Part shown: positions 7,931 to 16,610 of the stretch, one piece after another
Layout: every line of letters starts with the position of its first letter
Position numbering within the stretch: position 1 is the stretch's first letter
Origin: Jiangella endophytica
GTDB lineage: Bacteria > Actinomycetota > Actinomycetes > Jiangellales > Jiangellaceae
Length of the DNA: 64,000 bases
Assembly (NCBI RefSeq): GCF_003427025.1
Contig: NZ_QVAI01000008.1
Location: 124,001 to 188,000 of the forward strand
Direction of reading: 5' to 3'
Notes under the pieces: model-generated
The model's database searches: none
What the model was told of the DNA's origin: nothing
What the model saw: only the letters and a program-made list of their open reading frames with translations
Made by a program: the position numbers and the translations under genes

Positions 7931-9565
7931 CTACCCCGCCTGCGGGGCGGGCGGCCGGGTGGTGCCAGGCGGTACGGCGCAGACGGTGCCGTCGGCGGGG
8001 AGGGTCCGGTCGATGAGCGCCGCGTCGACCGCGTCGTCGACGCACGGGCCACTGGTGCGGTACGAGGTGTGGCCCACGCCTTCGCGGGTCAGCAGGACGG
8101 CGTCCTCCAGACGCGCGGTCATGGCCTCGGCCCAGTGGTGCGGCGAGACGTTGTCCAGGCGGCCGCCGACCACCAGGATCGGCGGGGCGCCGGCGCCGGT
8201 GAGCTCCTGCGTGAACCGGTCCTCGTTCTCGGCGGGCCACAGCGCACAGTTGAGGGCACTGTAGGCGGCCCGGCTGCCCAGCCGCTCGCCGCGTGCGTCG
8301 ATCTTCTTCGCCGCGGCACGATGCTCGGGCAGTCTGCCCAGCTCCGGCCAGTCGGCGCACCGGACGCCGGTATGCGGCTCCTGGAGGGTCGCGAACGGAC
8401 CGCCGAACGGCGTGACCGTGACGTTCGAGACCATGACATGCAGGAACGTGCCGTCGCCCTGCTGCGCGCCGAGCAGCCCCGCCGCGAGCACGGGCCAGAG
8501 CACCCGGTTGCCGGCGGCGGCTCGCACGCCCTCGAGCGCCATCGCGCCGTCGAGCGCGCCGCCGGGCGTGAGCCCCTCGACCGGCGGGACCTGCAGCGGC
8601 TCCGCCTCCAGGGCGGCGATCAGGTCGTCGAACGCGGCCTCAGGGTCAGCGTCGCCGAACGCGCACACCTCCGCGCCCTCGGCGCGGCAGGTCTCGAACC
8701 AGGCGTCGAGCGTCTCCTCGTTGGACACCGCGACCTCGTCGAGGAGCCGCAGCGGGTCGTGCTGCCAGAGTTCGGTGTCGACCGGGGCGTCGATGACCAT
8801 CTGGCGGACGCGGTCAGGGAACAGCGTGGCGTACATGGGCCCCACCACCGTGCCGTAGGAGGCGCCGTAGAAGGTGATCTGTTCCTCACCGAGCGCGGCG
8901 CGCACCTGGTCCAGGTCTCGCGCCACGTTGTCGGTGGACAGGCTCGCCAGGAACGCGGGGCTCTGGTGGTCCAGGCAGCCCTTCGTGAAGGTGCGGGCGT
9001 CGAGAAGCAGCCGGCCGAACGGCTTCCCGCCGGGGATGGTCGGGTCGCGGTCCTCGGCCGCCTGCTCGGCCCGCTGCTCGTCGGTGAGGCAGCGCACGGC
9101 GCCGGACTCACCGACACCGCGCGGGTCCACGCCGACGACGTCGAACCGGGCGACGACGTCGGGCGAGTACGGGCCCGCGTCGTTGGCGGCGTCGATGGAC
9201 GCCACCGTCTCGGTGGCGGGCACGCCCGGGCCGCCCGGGTTGATGAACAGGCTGCCGATGCGCCGGTCCGGATCGGTGGCGCGGTGCCGGGTCACGGCGA
9301 GCGGGATCTGCTCGCCGTCGGGGTCGGTGTACTCCAGCGGTACCTCGACGGTGGCGCAGTCCAGGCCGCTCCCGCATTCCTCCCAGTCGACCGGGTCGGG
9401 GACGGGCGCAGGCACGGACGGGCTGGAGGTGGCGGCCGGGTCGTCCGGCGACGCCGTGCTGGTCCCGCCGGCGAGGCCGGTCAGGGCCAGCGCGGCGACA
9501 GCCAGCACCGAGGCGATCCGTCGGGGTGCCTGGGACGCGCGGGCCGGTCGGGGTGGGAGTGGCAT
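7931..9565 (-). CDS. Secreted alpha/beta hydrolase, tripeptidyl aminopeptidase type (TAP-like C-terminus)
   Basis: A 544-residue exported serine hydrolase of the SlpD/SlpE/Tap group, which releases tripeptides or esters outside the cell. Start ATG 9565 gives a signal peptide (RR near 15, hydrophobic core SVLAVAALALTGLAGG). The oxyanion region INPGGPG is at about 109-114, the nucleophile is Ser236 in GASYGT, and the acid and His appear in VGGRLDNVSPHHW and GVGHTSY within the C-terminal TAP-like domain. Cys residues in CGSGLDC and near the C-terminus could form disulfides, as in the family. The reading frame is open further upstream but without a signal peptide. It is followed at its 3' side only by the decayed tRNA region. 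Confidence 0.85.
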   Translation of the reverse strand: MPLPPRPARASQAPRRIASVLAVAALALTGLAGGTSTASPDDPAATSSPSVPAPVPDPVDWEECGSGLDCATVEVPLEYTDPDGEQIPLAVTRHRATDPDRRIGSLFINPGGPGVPATETVASIDAANDAGPYSPDVVARFDVVGVDPRGVGESGAVRCLTDEQRAEQAAEDRDPTIPGGKPFGRLLLDARTFTKGCLDHQSPAFLASLSTDNVARDLDQVRAALGEEQITFYGASYGTVVGPMYATLFPDRVRQMVIDAPVDTELWQHDPLRLLDEVAVSNEETLDAWFETCRAEGAEVCAFGDADPEAAFDDLIAALEAEPLQVPPVEGLTPGGALDGAMALEGVRAAAGNRVLWPVLAAGLLGAQQGDGTFLHVMVSNVTVTPFGGPFATLQEPHTGVRCADWPELGRLPEHRAAAKKIDARGERLGSRAAYSALNCALWPAENEDRFTQELTGAGAPPILVVGGRLDNVSPHHWAEAMTARLEDAVLLTREGVGHTSYRTSGPCVDDAVDAALIDRTLPADGTVCAVPPGTTRPPAPQAG

Positions 9566-9687
9566 GGCATCGACGCTATGCGGGCCGTCCGGCGCCAGCA
9601 TCCGCCGAAGGGTTCGGACCGGAAGACCAAAGTCGCAGTGCCGGCGCGGCCCGGCGGGTTGCGGTCCAGGCGCGGGACCCACCCTCC

Positions 9688-10275
9688 TCAGCGTCGGACC
9701 GGATAGCGCAGGTGCAGGGCCCGCCGGCCCTGCACGACCACCGGGTCCTCGAGCAGCTGGTGTCCGCCCTCGAGGGTCGAGAAGTACGCGATGCCCTCGC
9801 CGAACAGCACCGGAACGAGGCTCACGCAGACCTCGTCGAGCAGGCCGAGGGCGAGTGCCTGCTGGGTGATGTTCGCGCTCGCGATCGTGACGTCCTTGTC
9901 CCCGGCGATCCGCTTCGCCCGCTCGACCGCCGCCTCGACGCTGTCGACGAAGGTCGTGGTGGGCCACCTCTCGGCGGCGTCCGCGGGCGGGCGGTGCGTC
10001 ACCACGACGACGGGTGAGCCGGCGGGGTGCTGGTCGTCCCAGCCGTCGGCGATGTCGAACAGGCGCCGGCCGGCGATCAGCGCGCCGACGTTCTCGGTCA
10101 GCTCCCGCAGCACCGTGGCGCTCGCCTCGTCGACGGCGAACCTGACGGTCTCGTTGGGATTCTCGACGGCGACGTCACCGGCTTCGTACCACTCGAACAG
10201 CTCGCCGATCCCGTCGTCGGGCTGGGCGATGTAGCCGTCCAGCGACATCGTCATGTGGCTCAGGACCTTGCCCAT
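9688..10275 (-). CDS. Dihydrofolate reductase family protein (RibD C-terminal type)
   Basis: A 195-residue cytoplasmic NADPH-binding protein of the RibD-C/YyaP/YwjB group, which reduces unknown pterin- or pyrimidine-like substrates. The N-terminus KVLSHMTMSLDGYIA is the family signature, followed by ALIAGRRLFD, the VVVVTH strand, and the C-terminal LDEVCVSLVPVLFGEG motif. ATG 10275 is fixed by a near-perfect AAGGAGGT ribosome site 5 nt upstream. The gene lies 122 bp upstream of the secreted hydrolase and in the same direction. Substrate cannot be deduced. Confidence 0.85.
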   Translation of the reverse strand: MGKVLSHMTMSLDGYIAQPDDGIGELFEWYEAGDVAVENPNETVRFAVDEASATVLRELTENVGALIAGRRLFDIADGWDDQHPAGSPVVVVTHRPPADAAERWPTTTFVDSVEAAVERAKRIAGDKDVTIASANITQQALALGLLDEVCVSLVPVLFGEGIAYFSTLEGGHQLLEDPVVVQGRRALHLRYPVRR

Positions 10276-10322
10276 CGTGGACCTCCTTCGTCAGCCGTAC
10301 CGACCTCCCGCGGCCGGTGAAC

Positions 10323-11894
10323 TCATCGCGGCAGCGCCGACCACAGGTCGCAGCGGTGGCCGGCCGCGAACGGCGCCGGGCCGACGTGGTCCGCCGACAG
10401 GCCGAGCACGGTACCGGTCGCACCGAGCTCCGGCCAGGAGGTGCGGCCGGGACCGTTGGGGTCACCGGTGCGGGCGAACGCCGCCCAGTAGTCGATCATC
10501 GTCGCCGACAGGCGCTCCTGGTCCGGGCCCAGCGGCGGGTACGGGTCCCAGGCCAGGTCCAGGTCCCACAGGTACGGCAGCTCCAGGCCGTGGAACGCGC
10601 CCATCGGAAAGCCCTGCTCCACCACGCCGCTGTCCTCGGCGAACTCGTAGGCGTAGACCGGCTGGTGGACGGCGGCGGCCTCGGCCGTGCGCAGCACCGG
10701 GCAGGCGCCGATCCACGCGCCCCAGTCGCCCAGCACCGTCGCCAGCGCGACCGCCGGGTCGTCATCGCCCAGCGGGTATTCCGCCAGCACCGTCGCCGCG
10801 TCGGCGCCGAACGCGTCGGTGAGCAGCGTGGCGTAGTCGTCCGCCGTCACCGTCTCACCGACGACGAACGCCCGCATCTCGTCCCTGGTGGCGCCCGTCA
10901 GCAGCGGGACCCGAGCGGCCGAGCCGTCGCGCAGGGCGTCGGCCGGCTGACGGGGCAGCAGCGGCGTCCCCGCGACAGGGTTCCACGGCCGGTCCGCGAC
11001 CCGGGCGGTCAGGTCGGTCCCGATTCCCGCGAGCGCGGCCACCAGCCGGTCCAGCGGAAGGTCGCGCAGGCACCCCGCCACGTCGGCGGCCTCGGCACAC
11101 CCGAGCTCGGTCGTCGCCCGTTCGCCGAACGCCCGCGCCTCGGCCAGCGTCGGCACGGGGTTGTCGCAGGCGCCGCTCTGCACGATCGCCCGGTGGAACA
11201 GGCCGCGTGCCTCGGGCGAGGCGAGCTGGGCGCACACCGAGCGGGCGCCCGCGGACTGGCCGGCCAGCGTGACGTTGCCCGGGTCGCCGCCGAACCGCGC
11301 CGCGTTGCGACGGACCCAGCGCAGCGCCGCCGCCTGGTCCATCAGCCCGTAGTTGCCGCCCACGGCGTCGAGCGACGGTGCGGACAGGAAACCGAGCGCG
11401 CCGAGCCGGTAGTTCACGGTCACGACGACGACGTCGCCCGCGGTGGCGAGCCGGGCACCGTCGTACTCGCGCGCACCGCCGGTGGTGAAGCCGCCGCCGT
11501 GCAGCCAGACGAGCACCGGCAGCCGGTCGCCGCGCCCGGCGCCGGCCGGCACGGTGACGTCGAGGTACAGGCAGTCCTCCTGCCCGGCGACGACGTCCCG
11601 CCCCGCGCGATGCGGACAGAACGGGCTCGGCGTGGTGGCATCGCGGACGCCGCGCCACGGCCGGGTGCCGGCCGGCGGCTGCCACCGCCGCTCCCCCACC
11701 GGCGGCGCCGCGTAAGGGATGCCGGCGTAGGTGACGTGGTCGCCGGCCACGCTGCCGCGCAGCCAGCCCGAGTCGACCCGGACGACGCCCGGCTCCGGCG
11801 GACCCACGGCCGGTGCGGGCGCGGCGACGACGGCGGTGACGATGACGGTGGCGGCAACGGTGGACAGGACTCGGGCGAGGGCACGCATCGACAT
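10323..11894 (-). CDS. Secreted type-B carboxylesterase
   Basis: A 523-residue exported esterase/lipase of the carboxylesterase B family. The first 30 residues are a signal peptide (RALARVLSTVAATVIVTAVVAAPAPA). The signature EDCLYLDVTVP, the oxyanion sequence WLHGGGF, the nucleophile elbow GQSAGA and the C-terminal His in AFHGLELPYLWD are all present, so the catalytic triad appears complete. Length is normal for bacterial members. The start follows MSMRAL; ATG 11888 two codons in is also possible. It ends 47 bp before the start of the reductase gene and could be co-transcribed with it. Confidence 0.88.
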   Translation of the reverse strand: MSMRALARVLSTVAATVIVTAVVAAPAPAVGPPEPGVVRVDSGWLRGSVAGDHVTYAGIPYAAPPVGERRWQPPAGTRPWRGVRDATTPSPFCPHRAGRDVVAGQEDCLYLDVTVPAGAGRGDRLPVLVWLHGGGFTTGGAREYDGARLATAGDVVVVTVNYRLGALGFLSAPSLDAVGGNYGLMDQAAALRWVRRNAARFGGDPGNVTLAGQSAGARSVCAQLASPEARGLFHRAIVQSGACDNPVPTLAEARAFGERATTELGCAEAADVAGCLRDLPLDRLVAALAGIGTDLTARVADRPWNPVAGTPLLPRQPADALRDGSAARVPLLTGATRDEMRAFVVGETVTADDYATLLTDAFGADAATVLAEYPLGDDDPAVALATVLGDWGAWIGACPVLRTAEAAAVHQPVYAYEFAEDSGVVEQGFPMGAFHGLELPYLWDLDLAWDPYPPLGPDQERLSATMIDYWAAFARTGDPNGPGRTSWPELGATGTVLGLSADHVGPAPFAAGHRCDLWSALPR

Positions 11895-11997
11895 GCCGGT
11901 CAGTCTTCAGAGCCGGCCCCCGCGGCGCGTCCGCTCAGCAGACCGATCTCCCGTACGCCGAGCCGCGTACGCCCTACGTCGAGCCGCGTACGCCGGC

Positions 11998-12576
11998 TCA
12001 GGGCGGCGGCGCGAACGCGTCGGCGGCCGCCCGGACGCGGGCGAGGTAGGTACTCCACGTCGCGGCATCGCCCAACTCGTCGTGGTCGGCGCCGGCCTTG
12101 CCGTCGATGAGCTCGCGGACGATGTCGGCGTGGCCGGCGTGCCGGGCGGTCTCGGCCAGCATGCGGATGAGCAGCACCCCGAGCGTGGTGTCGGCGCGTT
12201 CGGCCGGCCAGTGCGGCACCCGGCCCGCAGTGTCGAGGCCGAGTTCCTCGATCGTCAGGTCGCCGTGCGCGCACGCCCGCCGGTACAGGCCGAGGATGTA
12301 CTCGCTGGACTCCGACGGTGTCGCCCACATGTCGGCGCCCTCCCACACCGAGCCGTCCTCCTCCCACGCCAGGGTCTCGGGCGGTGTGCGGCCGAAGGAC
12401 GTGCCGAGGTAGACGTACTCGCCCCCGGCCAGGTGCTTGGCCAGCCCGAGCAGGTTGGTGCCGGTGGGCGTCAGCGGCCGGCGCAGGTCGTACTCGCTCA
12501 GCCCGTCGAGCTTGGACATCAGCCCCTCGCGAGCCTCGTGCAGTTTGCGGTGCAGCTCAGCCTTCAGGTCCGCCAT
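11998..12576 (-). CDS. DinB-family protein
   Basis: A 192-residue four-helix-bundle protein of the DinB/DUF664 group. Members are metal-binding proteins, some of which are bacillithiol or mycothiol-dependent transferases. The sequence begins MADLKAELHRKLHEAREG, and the candidate metal-site His residues are in LAKHLAGGEYVY and ARHAGHADIVREL. Two further ATG-free upstream codons give a long antisense frame through the next gene; the ATG at 12576 is the natural start. It is divergent from the ComB-like gene, with 48 bp between the starts. Confidence 0.85.
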   Translation of the reverse strand: MADLKAELHRKLHEAREGLMSKLDGLSEYDLRRPLTPTGTNLLGLAKHLAGGEYVYLGTSFGRTPPETLAWEEDGSVWEGADMWATPSESSEYILGLYRRACAHGDLTIEELGLDTAGRVPHWPAERADTTLGVLLIRMLAETARHAGHADIVRELIDGKAGADHDELGDAATWSTYLARVRAAADAFAPPP

Positions 12577-12624
12577 GGCCCCACCCAACCACCCGGCCCC
12601 GACAAGGTCGGCGAGAATCAGCGG

Positions 12625-13374
12625 GTGGGTGCATGGGACCAGGACGGCTACGGCGTGCGCGTCGACTGGGGCCCGGCCGGCGCGGGGCGGCTCGCCCCGC
12701 ACGTCGCCTGCCTGGTCGTCGTCGACGTGCTGTCGTTCACGACGGCGGTGTCGGTGGCGGCCGACGCGGGCACAACGGTGTTTCCGTACGCCTGGCGCGA
12801 CGAGTCGGCGGCGGCCTACGCGGACGCCGTCGGCGCCAGGCTCGCGGTCGGCCGGAAGGAGGCGAGCCCGCGGTCGCCGTGGTCGCTGTCGCCGGCGGCG
12901 CTGCGGGCCGCGCCGGTCACGCCGCGGCTGGTGCTGCCGTCGCCGAACGGGTCGGCCATCGCGGCCGCCGCGGGCGACGATCCCGCCGTCACCGTCGTCG
13001 CGGGTTGCCTGCGCAACGCGGCGGCCGTCGGGCGCTGGCTGACGGCCGCCGGCTACGGCACCGCTGACCGGCCGGTCGGCGTCATCCCGGCGGGCGAGCG
13101 CTGGCCGGACGGCACCCTGCGCCCGGCGCTGGAGGACCTGCTCGGAGCCGGCGCGATCGTCGCCGCGCTCGGCGCCGCGCACCTCTCTCCCGAGGCGATC
13201 GCCGCGCGCGCGGCCGCCGACGCCGCGCCCGACCTCGCCGCCACCCTGCGCGACTGCGCGTCCGGCCGCGAGCTGATCGCGTACGGCTATCCCGGCGACG
13301 TCGCCATCGCGGCCGAGCGCGACGCCGCCGACGTCGTCCCGGTGCTGACCGGCGGCGGGTTCAGCCCGGTGTGA
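12625..13374 (+). CDS. ComB-like 2-phosphosulfolactate phosphatase family protein
   Basis: A 249-residue protein of the ComB fold. ComB removes phosphate from 2-phosphosulfolactate in coenzyme M synthesis of methanogens; actinomycete homologues have unknown substrates. Characteristic pieces are VVVDVLSFTTAV at about 31-42, LVLPSPNGS, VVAGCLRNAAAV, and the late VIPAGERWPDG and YGYPGDVAIAAERD blocks. GTG 12625 is the first plausible start after the divergent DinB gene; no good ribosome site is visible. The 3' end overlaps the convergent MocR gene by 14 bp. Confidence 0.75.
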   Translation: MGAWDQDGYGVRVDWGPAGAGRLAPHVACLVVVDVLSFTTAVSVAADAGTTVFPYAWRDESAAAYADAVGARLAVGRKEASPRSPWSLSPAALRAAPVTPRLVLPSPNGSAIAAAAGDDPAVTVVAGCLRNAAAVGRWLTAAGYGTADRPVGVIPAGERWPDGTLRPALEDLLGAGAIVAALGAAHLSPEAIAARAAADAAPDLAATLRDCASGRELIAYGYPGDVAIAAERDAADVVPVLTGGGFSPV

Positions 13375-14815
13375 CCGCCCGGAACGCCGCCGCGAGCCGT
13401 TCCAGCCCGGCCGGCAGGTCCGCCGCCTCGATCGCGCCGTACCCGAGCACCAGGCCGGCCGGCCCGCCCGGCGCCGCCTGGTATCTGCCGAGCGTCTCGG
13501 CGCGCACACCGGCGGCCCGCGCCCGTGCGGCGACGGCCCGCACGACCGCGCCGTCGCCGGAGCGCAGCAGCGCGCACACGTGCAGACCGGCCGCCGACGG
13601 CACGACCTCCAGGTACGGCGCCAGCCCACCACCCTCGAGCCCGGCCAGCAACAGCGACCGCCGCTCGGCGTACACCTTCGCCGTCCGCCGGATGTGCCGC
13701 GCCAGCAGCCCCTCGTCCATGAACCGGGCCAGCGCGGCCTCCGTGGCCACCGGCCCGTGGCCGTCGGCCAGCCGGCGGGCGGTGCGCACCGCGTCACGCA
13801 GCGACGGCGGCACGACGGCGAAGCCGAGCCGCAGCCCGGGCAGCAGCGTCTTCGAGAACGTCCCGACGTAGACGACCCGTCCGCCACCGCCCAGGCCGTG
13901 CAACGGCTCCAGCGGCCGATCGGCGAACCGGTACTCGCTGTCGTAGTCGTCCTCGACGACGGCGGCGTCGTGAGCGCCGGCCCAGGCCAGCAGCTCGAGC
14001 CGGCGCGGCAGCGACATGGCGACGCCGAGCGGGAACTGGTGCGACGGCGTCACGTACACCAGCCGAGCCGAGCGCGGCAGCCGCGACACCACCAGCCCGT
14101 CGCCGTCGACCGGCACGCCGACCACCCGCGCGCCGTACGACTCGAAGGCCTCCCGCGCCGGCGGATACCCGGGCTCCTCGACGGCCACGACGTCGCCCGG
14201 CGCGAGCAGCACACGCGCGACGAGATCGAGGGCCTGCTGAGCACCGCTGGTCACGACGACGTCGTCGGCGCCGGCCCGCACCGATCGCGCGTAGCCGACG
14301 TACCGGGCGAGGGCGGCGCGCAGGTCCGGATGACCGGCCGGGCCGGCGTAGCCCACGGGCTCGCGGCCCTGCCGCCACTCGGCCGCGACCAGCCGCCGCC
14401 AGGTGTCGTACGGGAACAGCCGGGTGTCCGGGACGCCGACCTGGAAGTCGTATCGGGCGGCCGTATGCGGCCCGGGCGACCTCGGCGCGCCGTCCCAGCC
14501 CGGCCGCGGCCGTAGTCCGCCGGCCGGCATGGTTCGAGCGGCGACGCGGGACGCGCCGGCCGCCGCGCCCGGCGCGACGAAGGTCCCCGCCCCGACCCGG
14601 CCGACGAGGAAACCCTCGGCGCTCAGCCGCTCGTACGCCGTCGCCACCGTGCCGCGCGACACGTTCAGGGTCCGGGCCAGCTCGCGCGACGGCGGCAGCC
14701 GGTCGCCGGGGCGCAGCCGGCCGTCGCGGACGCCGTCGCGCAGGGATCGGTAGATCCGCGCGGCGAGGTCGCCCGCGCCGTCGAGGCTGACGTGGAACTC
14801 CAATGGACCAATCAA
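13361..14815 (-). CDS. MocR-type GntR/aminotransferase transcriptional regulator
   Basis: A 484-residue fusion regulator. Residues about 15-80 form a GntR winged helix (LAARIYRSLRDGVRDGRLRP, LARTLNVSRGTVATAYERL), and the rest is a class I aminotransferase fold with the PLP Asp in VVEDDYDSEYRF and the PLP-binding Lys in GTFSKTLLPGLRLGF. MocR proteins sense PLP or amino compounds and commonly control a divergent gene, here the AhpD-like gene. A stop codon directly precedes TTG 14815, so the start is either this TTG or the TTG four codons in; neither has a ribosome site, and the mRNA may be leaderless. Confidence 0.88.
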   Translation of the reverse strand: MIGPLEFHVSLDGAGDLAARIYRSLRDGVRDGRLRPGDRLPPSRELARTLNVSRGTVATAYERLSAEGFLVGRVGAGTFVAPGAAAGASRVAARTMPAGGLRPRPGWDGAPRSPGPHTAARYDFQVGVPDTRLFPYDTWRRLVAAEWRQGREPVGYAGPAGHPDLRAALARYVGYARSVRAGADDVVVTSGAQQALDLVARVLLAPGDVVAVEEPGYPPAREAFESYGARVVGVPVDGDGLVVSRLPRSARLVYVTPSHQFPLGVAMSLPRRLELLAWAGAHDAAVVEDDYDSEYRFADRPLEPLHGLGGGGRVVYVGTFSKTLLPGLRLGFAVVPPSLRDAVRTARRLADGHGPVATEAALARFMDEGLLARHIRRTAKVYAERRSLLLAGLEGGGLAPYLEVVPSAAGLHVCALLRSGDGAVVRAVAARARAAGVRAETLGRYQAAPGGPAGLVLGYGAIEAADLPAGLERLAAAFRAVTPG

Positions 14816-14848
14816 TCAGACGGGAATTGTCACTGTGAAGAGACCAAT
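14805..14848. promoter_or_regulatory. Candidate MocR operator: direct repeat GACCAAT
   Basis: The heptamer GACCAAT occurs at 14806-14812 and 14842-14848 in direct orientation, 36 bp apart, inside the 54-bp gap between the divergent regulator and AhpD-like genes and reaching over the regulator start. Paired direct repeats of this kind are typical MocR sites (PdxR, GabR), so autoregulation plus control of the AhpD-like gene is likely. Confidence 0.5.
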
Positions 14849-14869
14849 GTAGCGCCGTACGGTGACGGC

Positions 14870-15319
14870 ATGACGCGTATGGACATCGCCGCCCTCGCCC
14901 CCGCGGCGTACAGGGCACTCACCGCACTCGACAGCCGCGCCCACGAGGGCGATCTGCCGGCCGGCCTGCTCGACCTGGTGAAACTGCGGGTCAGCCAGGT
15001 CAACGGCTGCGCCTACTGCGTCGACTCGCACAGCCACGACGCCGTGAAGGGCGGCGAGGCCCCGGCCCGCGTCTACGCCGTCGCCGCCTGGGGCGAAGGC
15101 CCGTTCTTCGGCCCGGCCGAGCGGGCGGCGTTCGCGCTCGCGGAGTCGATGACCCGGCTCAGCGAGGGCGCGCCCCGGGTGCCGGACGACGTCTGGGAGC
15201 AGGCCCGCGCCCACTACGACGACCCGCAACTGGCCCAGCTGATCATGGTCATCACGACGATCAACGCCTGGAACCGGGTCTGCGTCACCGTCCGCATGGT
15301 CCCGGAGTCCTTCGCCTGA
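14870..15319 (+). CDS. Carboxymuconolactone decarboxylase family (AhpD-like) protein
   Basis: A 149-residue all-helical protein of the CMD/AhpD superfamily. The redox motif CAYCVDSHSHDA (Cys-x-x-Cys with downstream His) is intact, which points to an alkylhydroperoxidase-type thiol function and not to lactone decarboxylation. Start ATG 14870; MDIAALAPAAYRAL is a standard N-terminus for the group, so Met at 14879 is an alternative. Divergent from the MocR regulator across a 54-bp gap with repeated GACCAAT sites, which suggests direct control by it. Confidence 0.88.
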   Translation: MTRMDIAALAPAAYRALTALDSRAHEGDLPAGLLDLVKLRVSQVNGCAYCVDSHSHDAVKGGEAPARVYAVAAWGEGPFFGPAERAAFALAESMTRLSEGAPRVPDDVWEQARAHYDDPQLAQLIMVITTINAWNRVCVTVRMVPESFA

Positions 15320-15383
15320 TCGACGGCCGCACCGGACGGTAAATCACTCGCCCCGGGGCCGGTCCGGACGCGACCATGGCGTC

Positions 15384-16187
15384 ATGGAGACGACCCGGCG
15401 ACCCAACGTCGAGTACGGCGACCCCGACGTCGCGCTGCCCAACGAGATCCTGCGCTCGGTGGTCGGCTCGGGCGTGCACGGCATCGCCATCGCCGGCACC
15501 GACGACCACGACGAGATGGGCGTCTACATCGAGCCTCCCGAGTCGGTCGTCGGCCTGCTCCCCCGGCAGCCGCACTACGTCTGGCGCACCCAGCCCGAGG
15601 GCGTGCGGTCCGGCCACGGCGACACCGACCTCGTCCTCTACTCCCTGCGCAAGTACCTGAAGCTGGCGCTCAAGGGCAACCCGACGGTGCTGCTGCCGTT
15701 GTACGCGCCCGAGGCCGACCTCGTCGTCGTCAGCCCGCTCGGTACGGAGCTGCGGGCGCTCGCCGGCGCGTTCCTGTCGCGGCAGGCGGCCGAACGGTTC
15801 CTCGGCTACATGACGGCGCAGCACGAGCGGATGCTCGGCAGCGGCAGGCGCAACCGGGTGCCGAACCGGCCCGAACTGATCGAGCGCTACGGCTGGGACG
15901 TCAAGTACGGCAGCCACGCGCTGCGGCTGGCCTACCAGGGCCGAGAGATCGCGCTGGACGGACGACTCAGCCTGCCGCTGCGCCCGGACGAGCGCGAGCG
16001 GGTGCTCGCGGTCAAGCGCGGCGAGGTCGCCCGCGACGAGGTCTCGGTCGAGATCACGGCGGTCGAGGCGGAGGTACGGACGGCCCTCGACGGCGGCCGC
16101 TCGCCGCTGCCGCCCGAGGCCGACCGCCGCCGCATCTCCGCCTGGGCCGTCGACGCCCAGCGACGGCACTGGGGCTGGGCCGGCTGA
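15384..16187 (+). CDS. RlaP-type nucleotidyltransferase
   Basis: A 267-residue protein of the DNA polymerase beta-like nucleotidyltransferase superfamily, closest in look to RlaP (RNA ligase-associated, PF10127). The signature is VGSGVHGIAIAGTDDHDEMG, giving the Gly-Ser and the metal-binding DxxD residues, followed by YSLRKYLKLALKGNPTVL and the later KYGSHALRLAYQGREI. Family members are thought to act in RNA repair beside an RNA ligase. No ligase gene is close by, so the gene is an orphan. Reading starts at ATG 15384; no strong ribosome site precedes it. Confidence 0.8.
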   Translation: METTRRPNVEYGDPDVALPNEILRSVVGSGVHGIAIAGTDDHDEMGVYIEPPESVVGLLPRQPHYVWRTQPEGVRSGHGDTDLVLYSLRKYLKLALKGNPTVLLPLYAPEADLVVVSPLGTELRALAGAFLSRQAAERFLGYMTAQHERMLGSGRRNRVPNRPELIERYGWDVKYGSHALRLAYQGREIALDGRLSLPLRPDERERVLAVKRGEVARDEVSVEITAVEAEVRTALDGGRSPLPPEADRRRISAWAVDAQRRHWGWAG

Positions 16188-16239
16188 GCCCGGCCCCGGC
16201 CGTCGGCTCAGGCGGGACTGCTCAGGGCACCGGTGTTCC

Positions 16240-16296
16240 CTTCGCGCCGGGTGACGTCAGAGGCACATGTCGGCGCTGACGTCACCCGGCGCGAAG
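16240..16296. repeat. Perfect 21-bp inverted repeat with 15-nt loop
   Basis: Arms at 16240-16260 and 16276-16296 are exactly complementary and include TGACGTCA-like cores. The structure starts 53 bp after the nucleotidyltransferase stop codon. It may be its terminator, though the loop is long and no T-run follows, so a regulatory or REP-like role is also possible. Confidence 0.7.
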
Positions 16297-16384
16297 ACAC
16301 TCCGCCACCAGGCGCGCTCATCGCGTGCATGAATCCACGCATCCGCGCGCGCTGACCCGCCCGCTCACTTCGCGAAAGCGGGTA

Positions 16385-16413
16385 TTGACGGCCGTTTCCA
16401 GGTGAGCGATCCT
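16385..16413 (+). promoter_or_regulatory. Putative promoter for the small membrane protein gene
   Basis: TTGACG (16385-16390) and GATCCT (16408-16413) are separated by 17 bp, matching actinomycete housekeeping promoters reasonably well. Directly upstream is an interrupted palindrome (CCCGCT at 16360-16365, AGCGGG at 16377-16382, with TTCGCGAA between) that could be an operator. The promoter would give a leader of about 190 nt before the start at 16611. Confidence 0.4.
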
Positions 16414-16451
16414 GAGGGTTCTCCCATTCGTGTGAACGGCCCCCGATCCCT

Positions 16452-16501
16452 GCGGCTCCCTTTTTCCAGCCGCTTGAACCGCCGGCCGCTGGGCGGCCGG
16501 C
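16452..16501 (+). other. Two hairpins in the leader of the small gene
   Basis: A 6-bp stem with a T-rich loop (16452-16457 with 16468-16473) and a 9-bp stem with a 3-nt loop (16481-16489 with 16493-16501) lie in the presumed leader. The first resembles a weak attenuator-like element; I found no match to a riboswitch class known to me. Confidence 0.4.
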
Positions 16502-16610
16502 AATTCGCGTCGGCGCCGCATAGGAATTCCCGGTCTGGGTCGAATGCGCCCGGCATCGACGTCGGTTCTCGCGCCGGCGAGGCGTGCCGGTCGCGGACTG
16601 GAGGGGTGCC

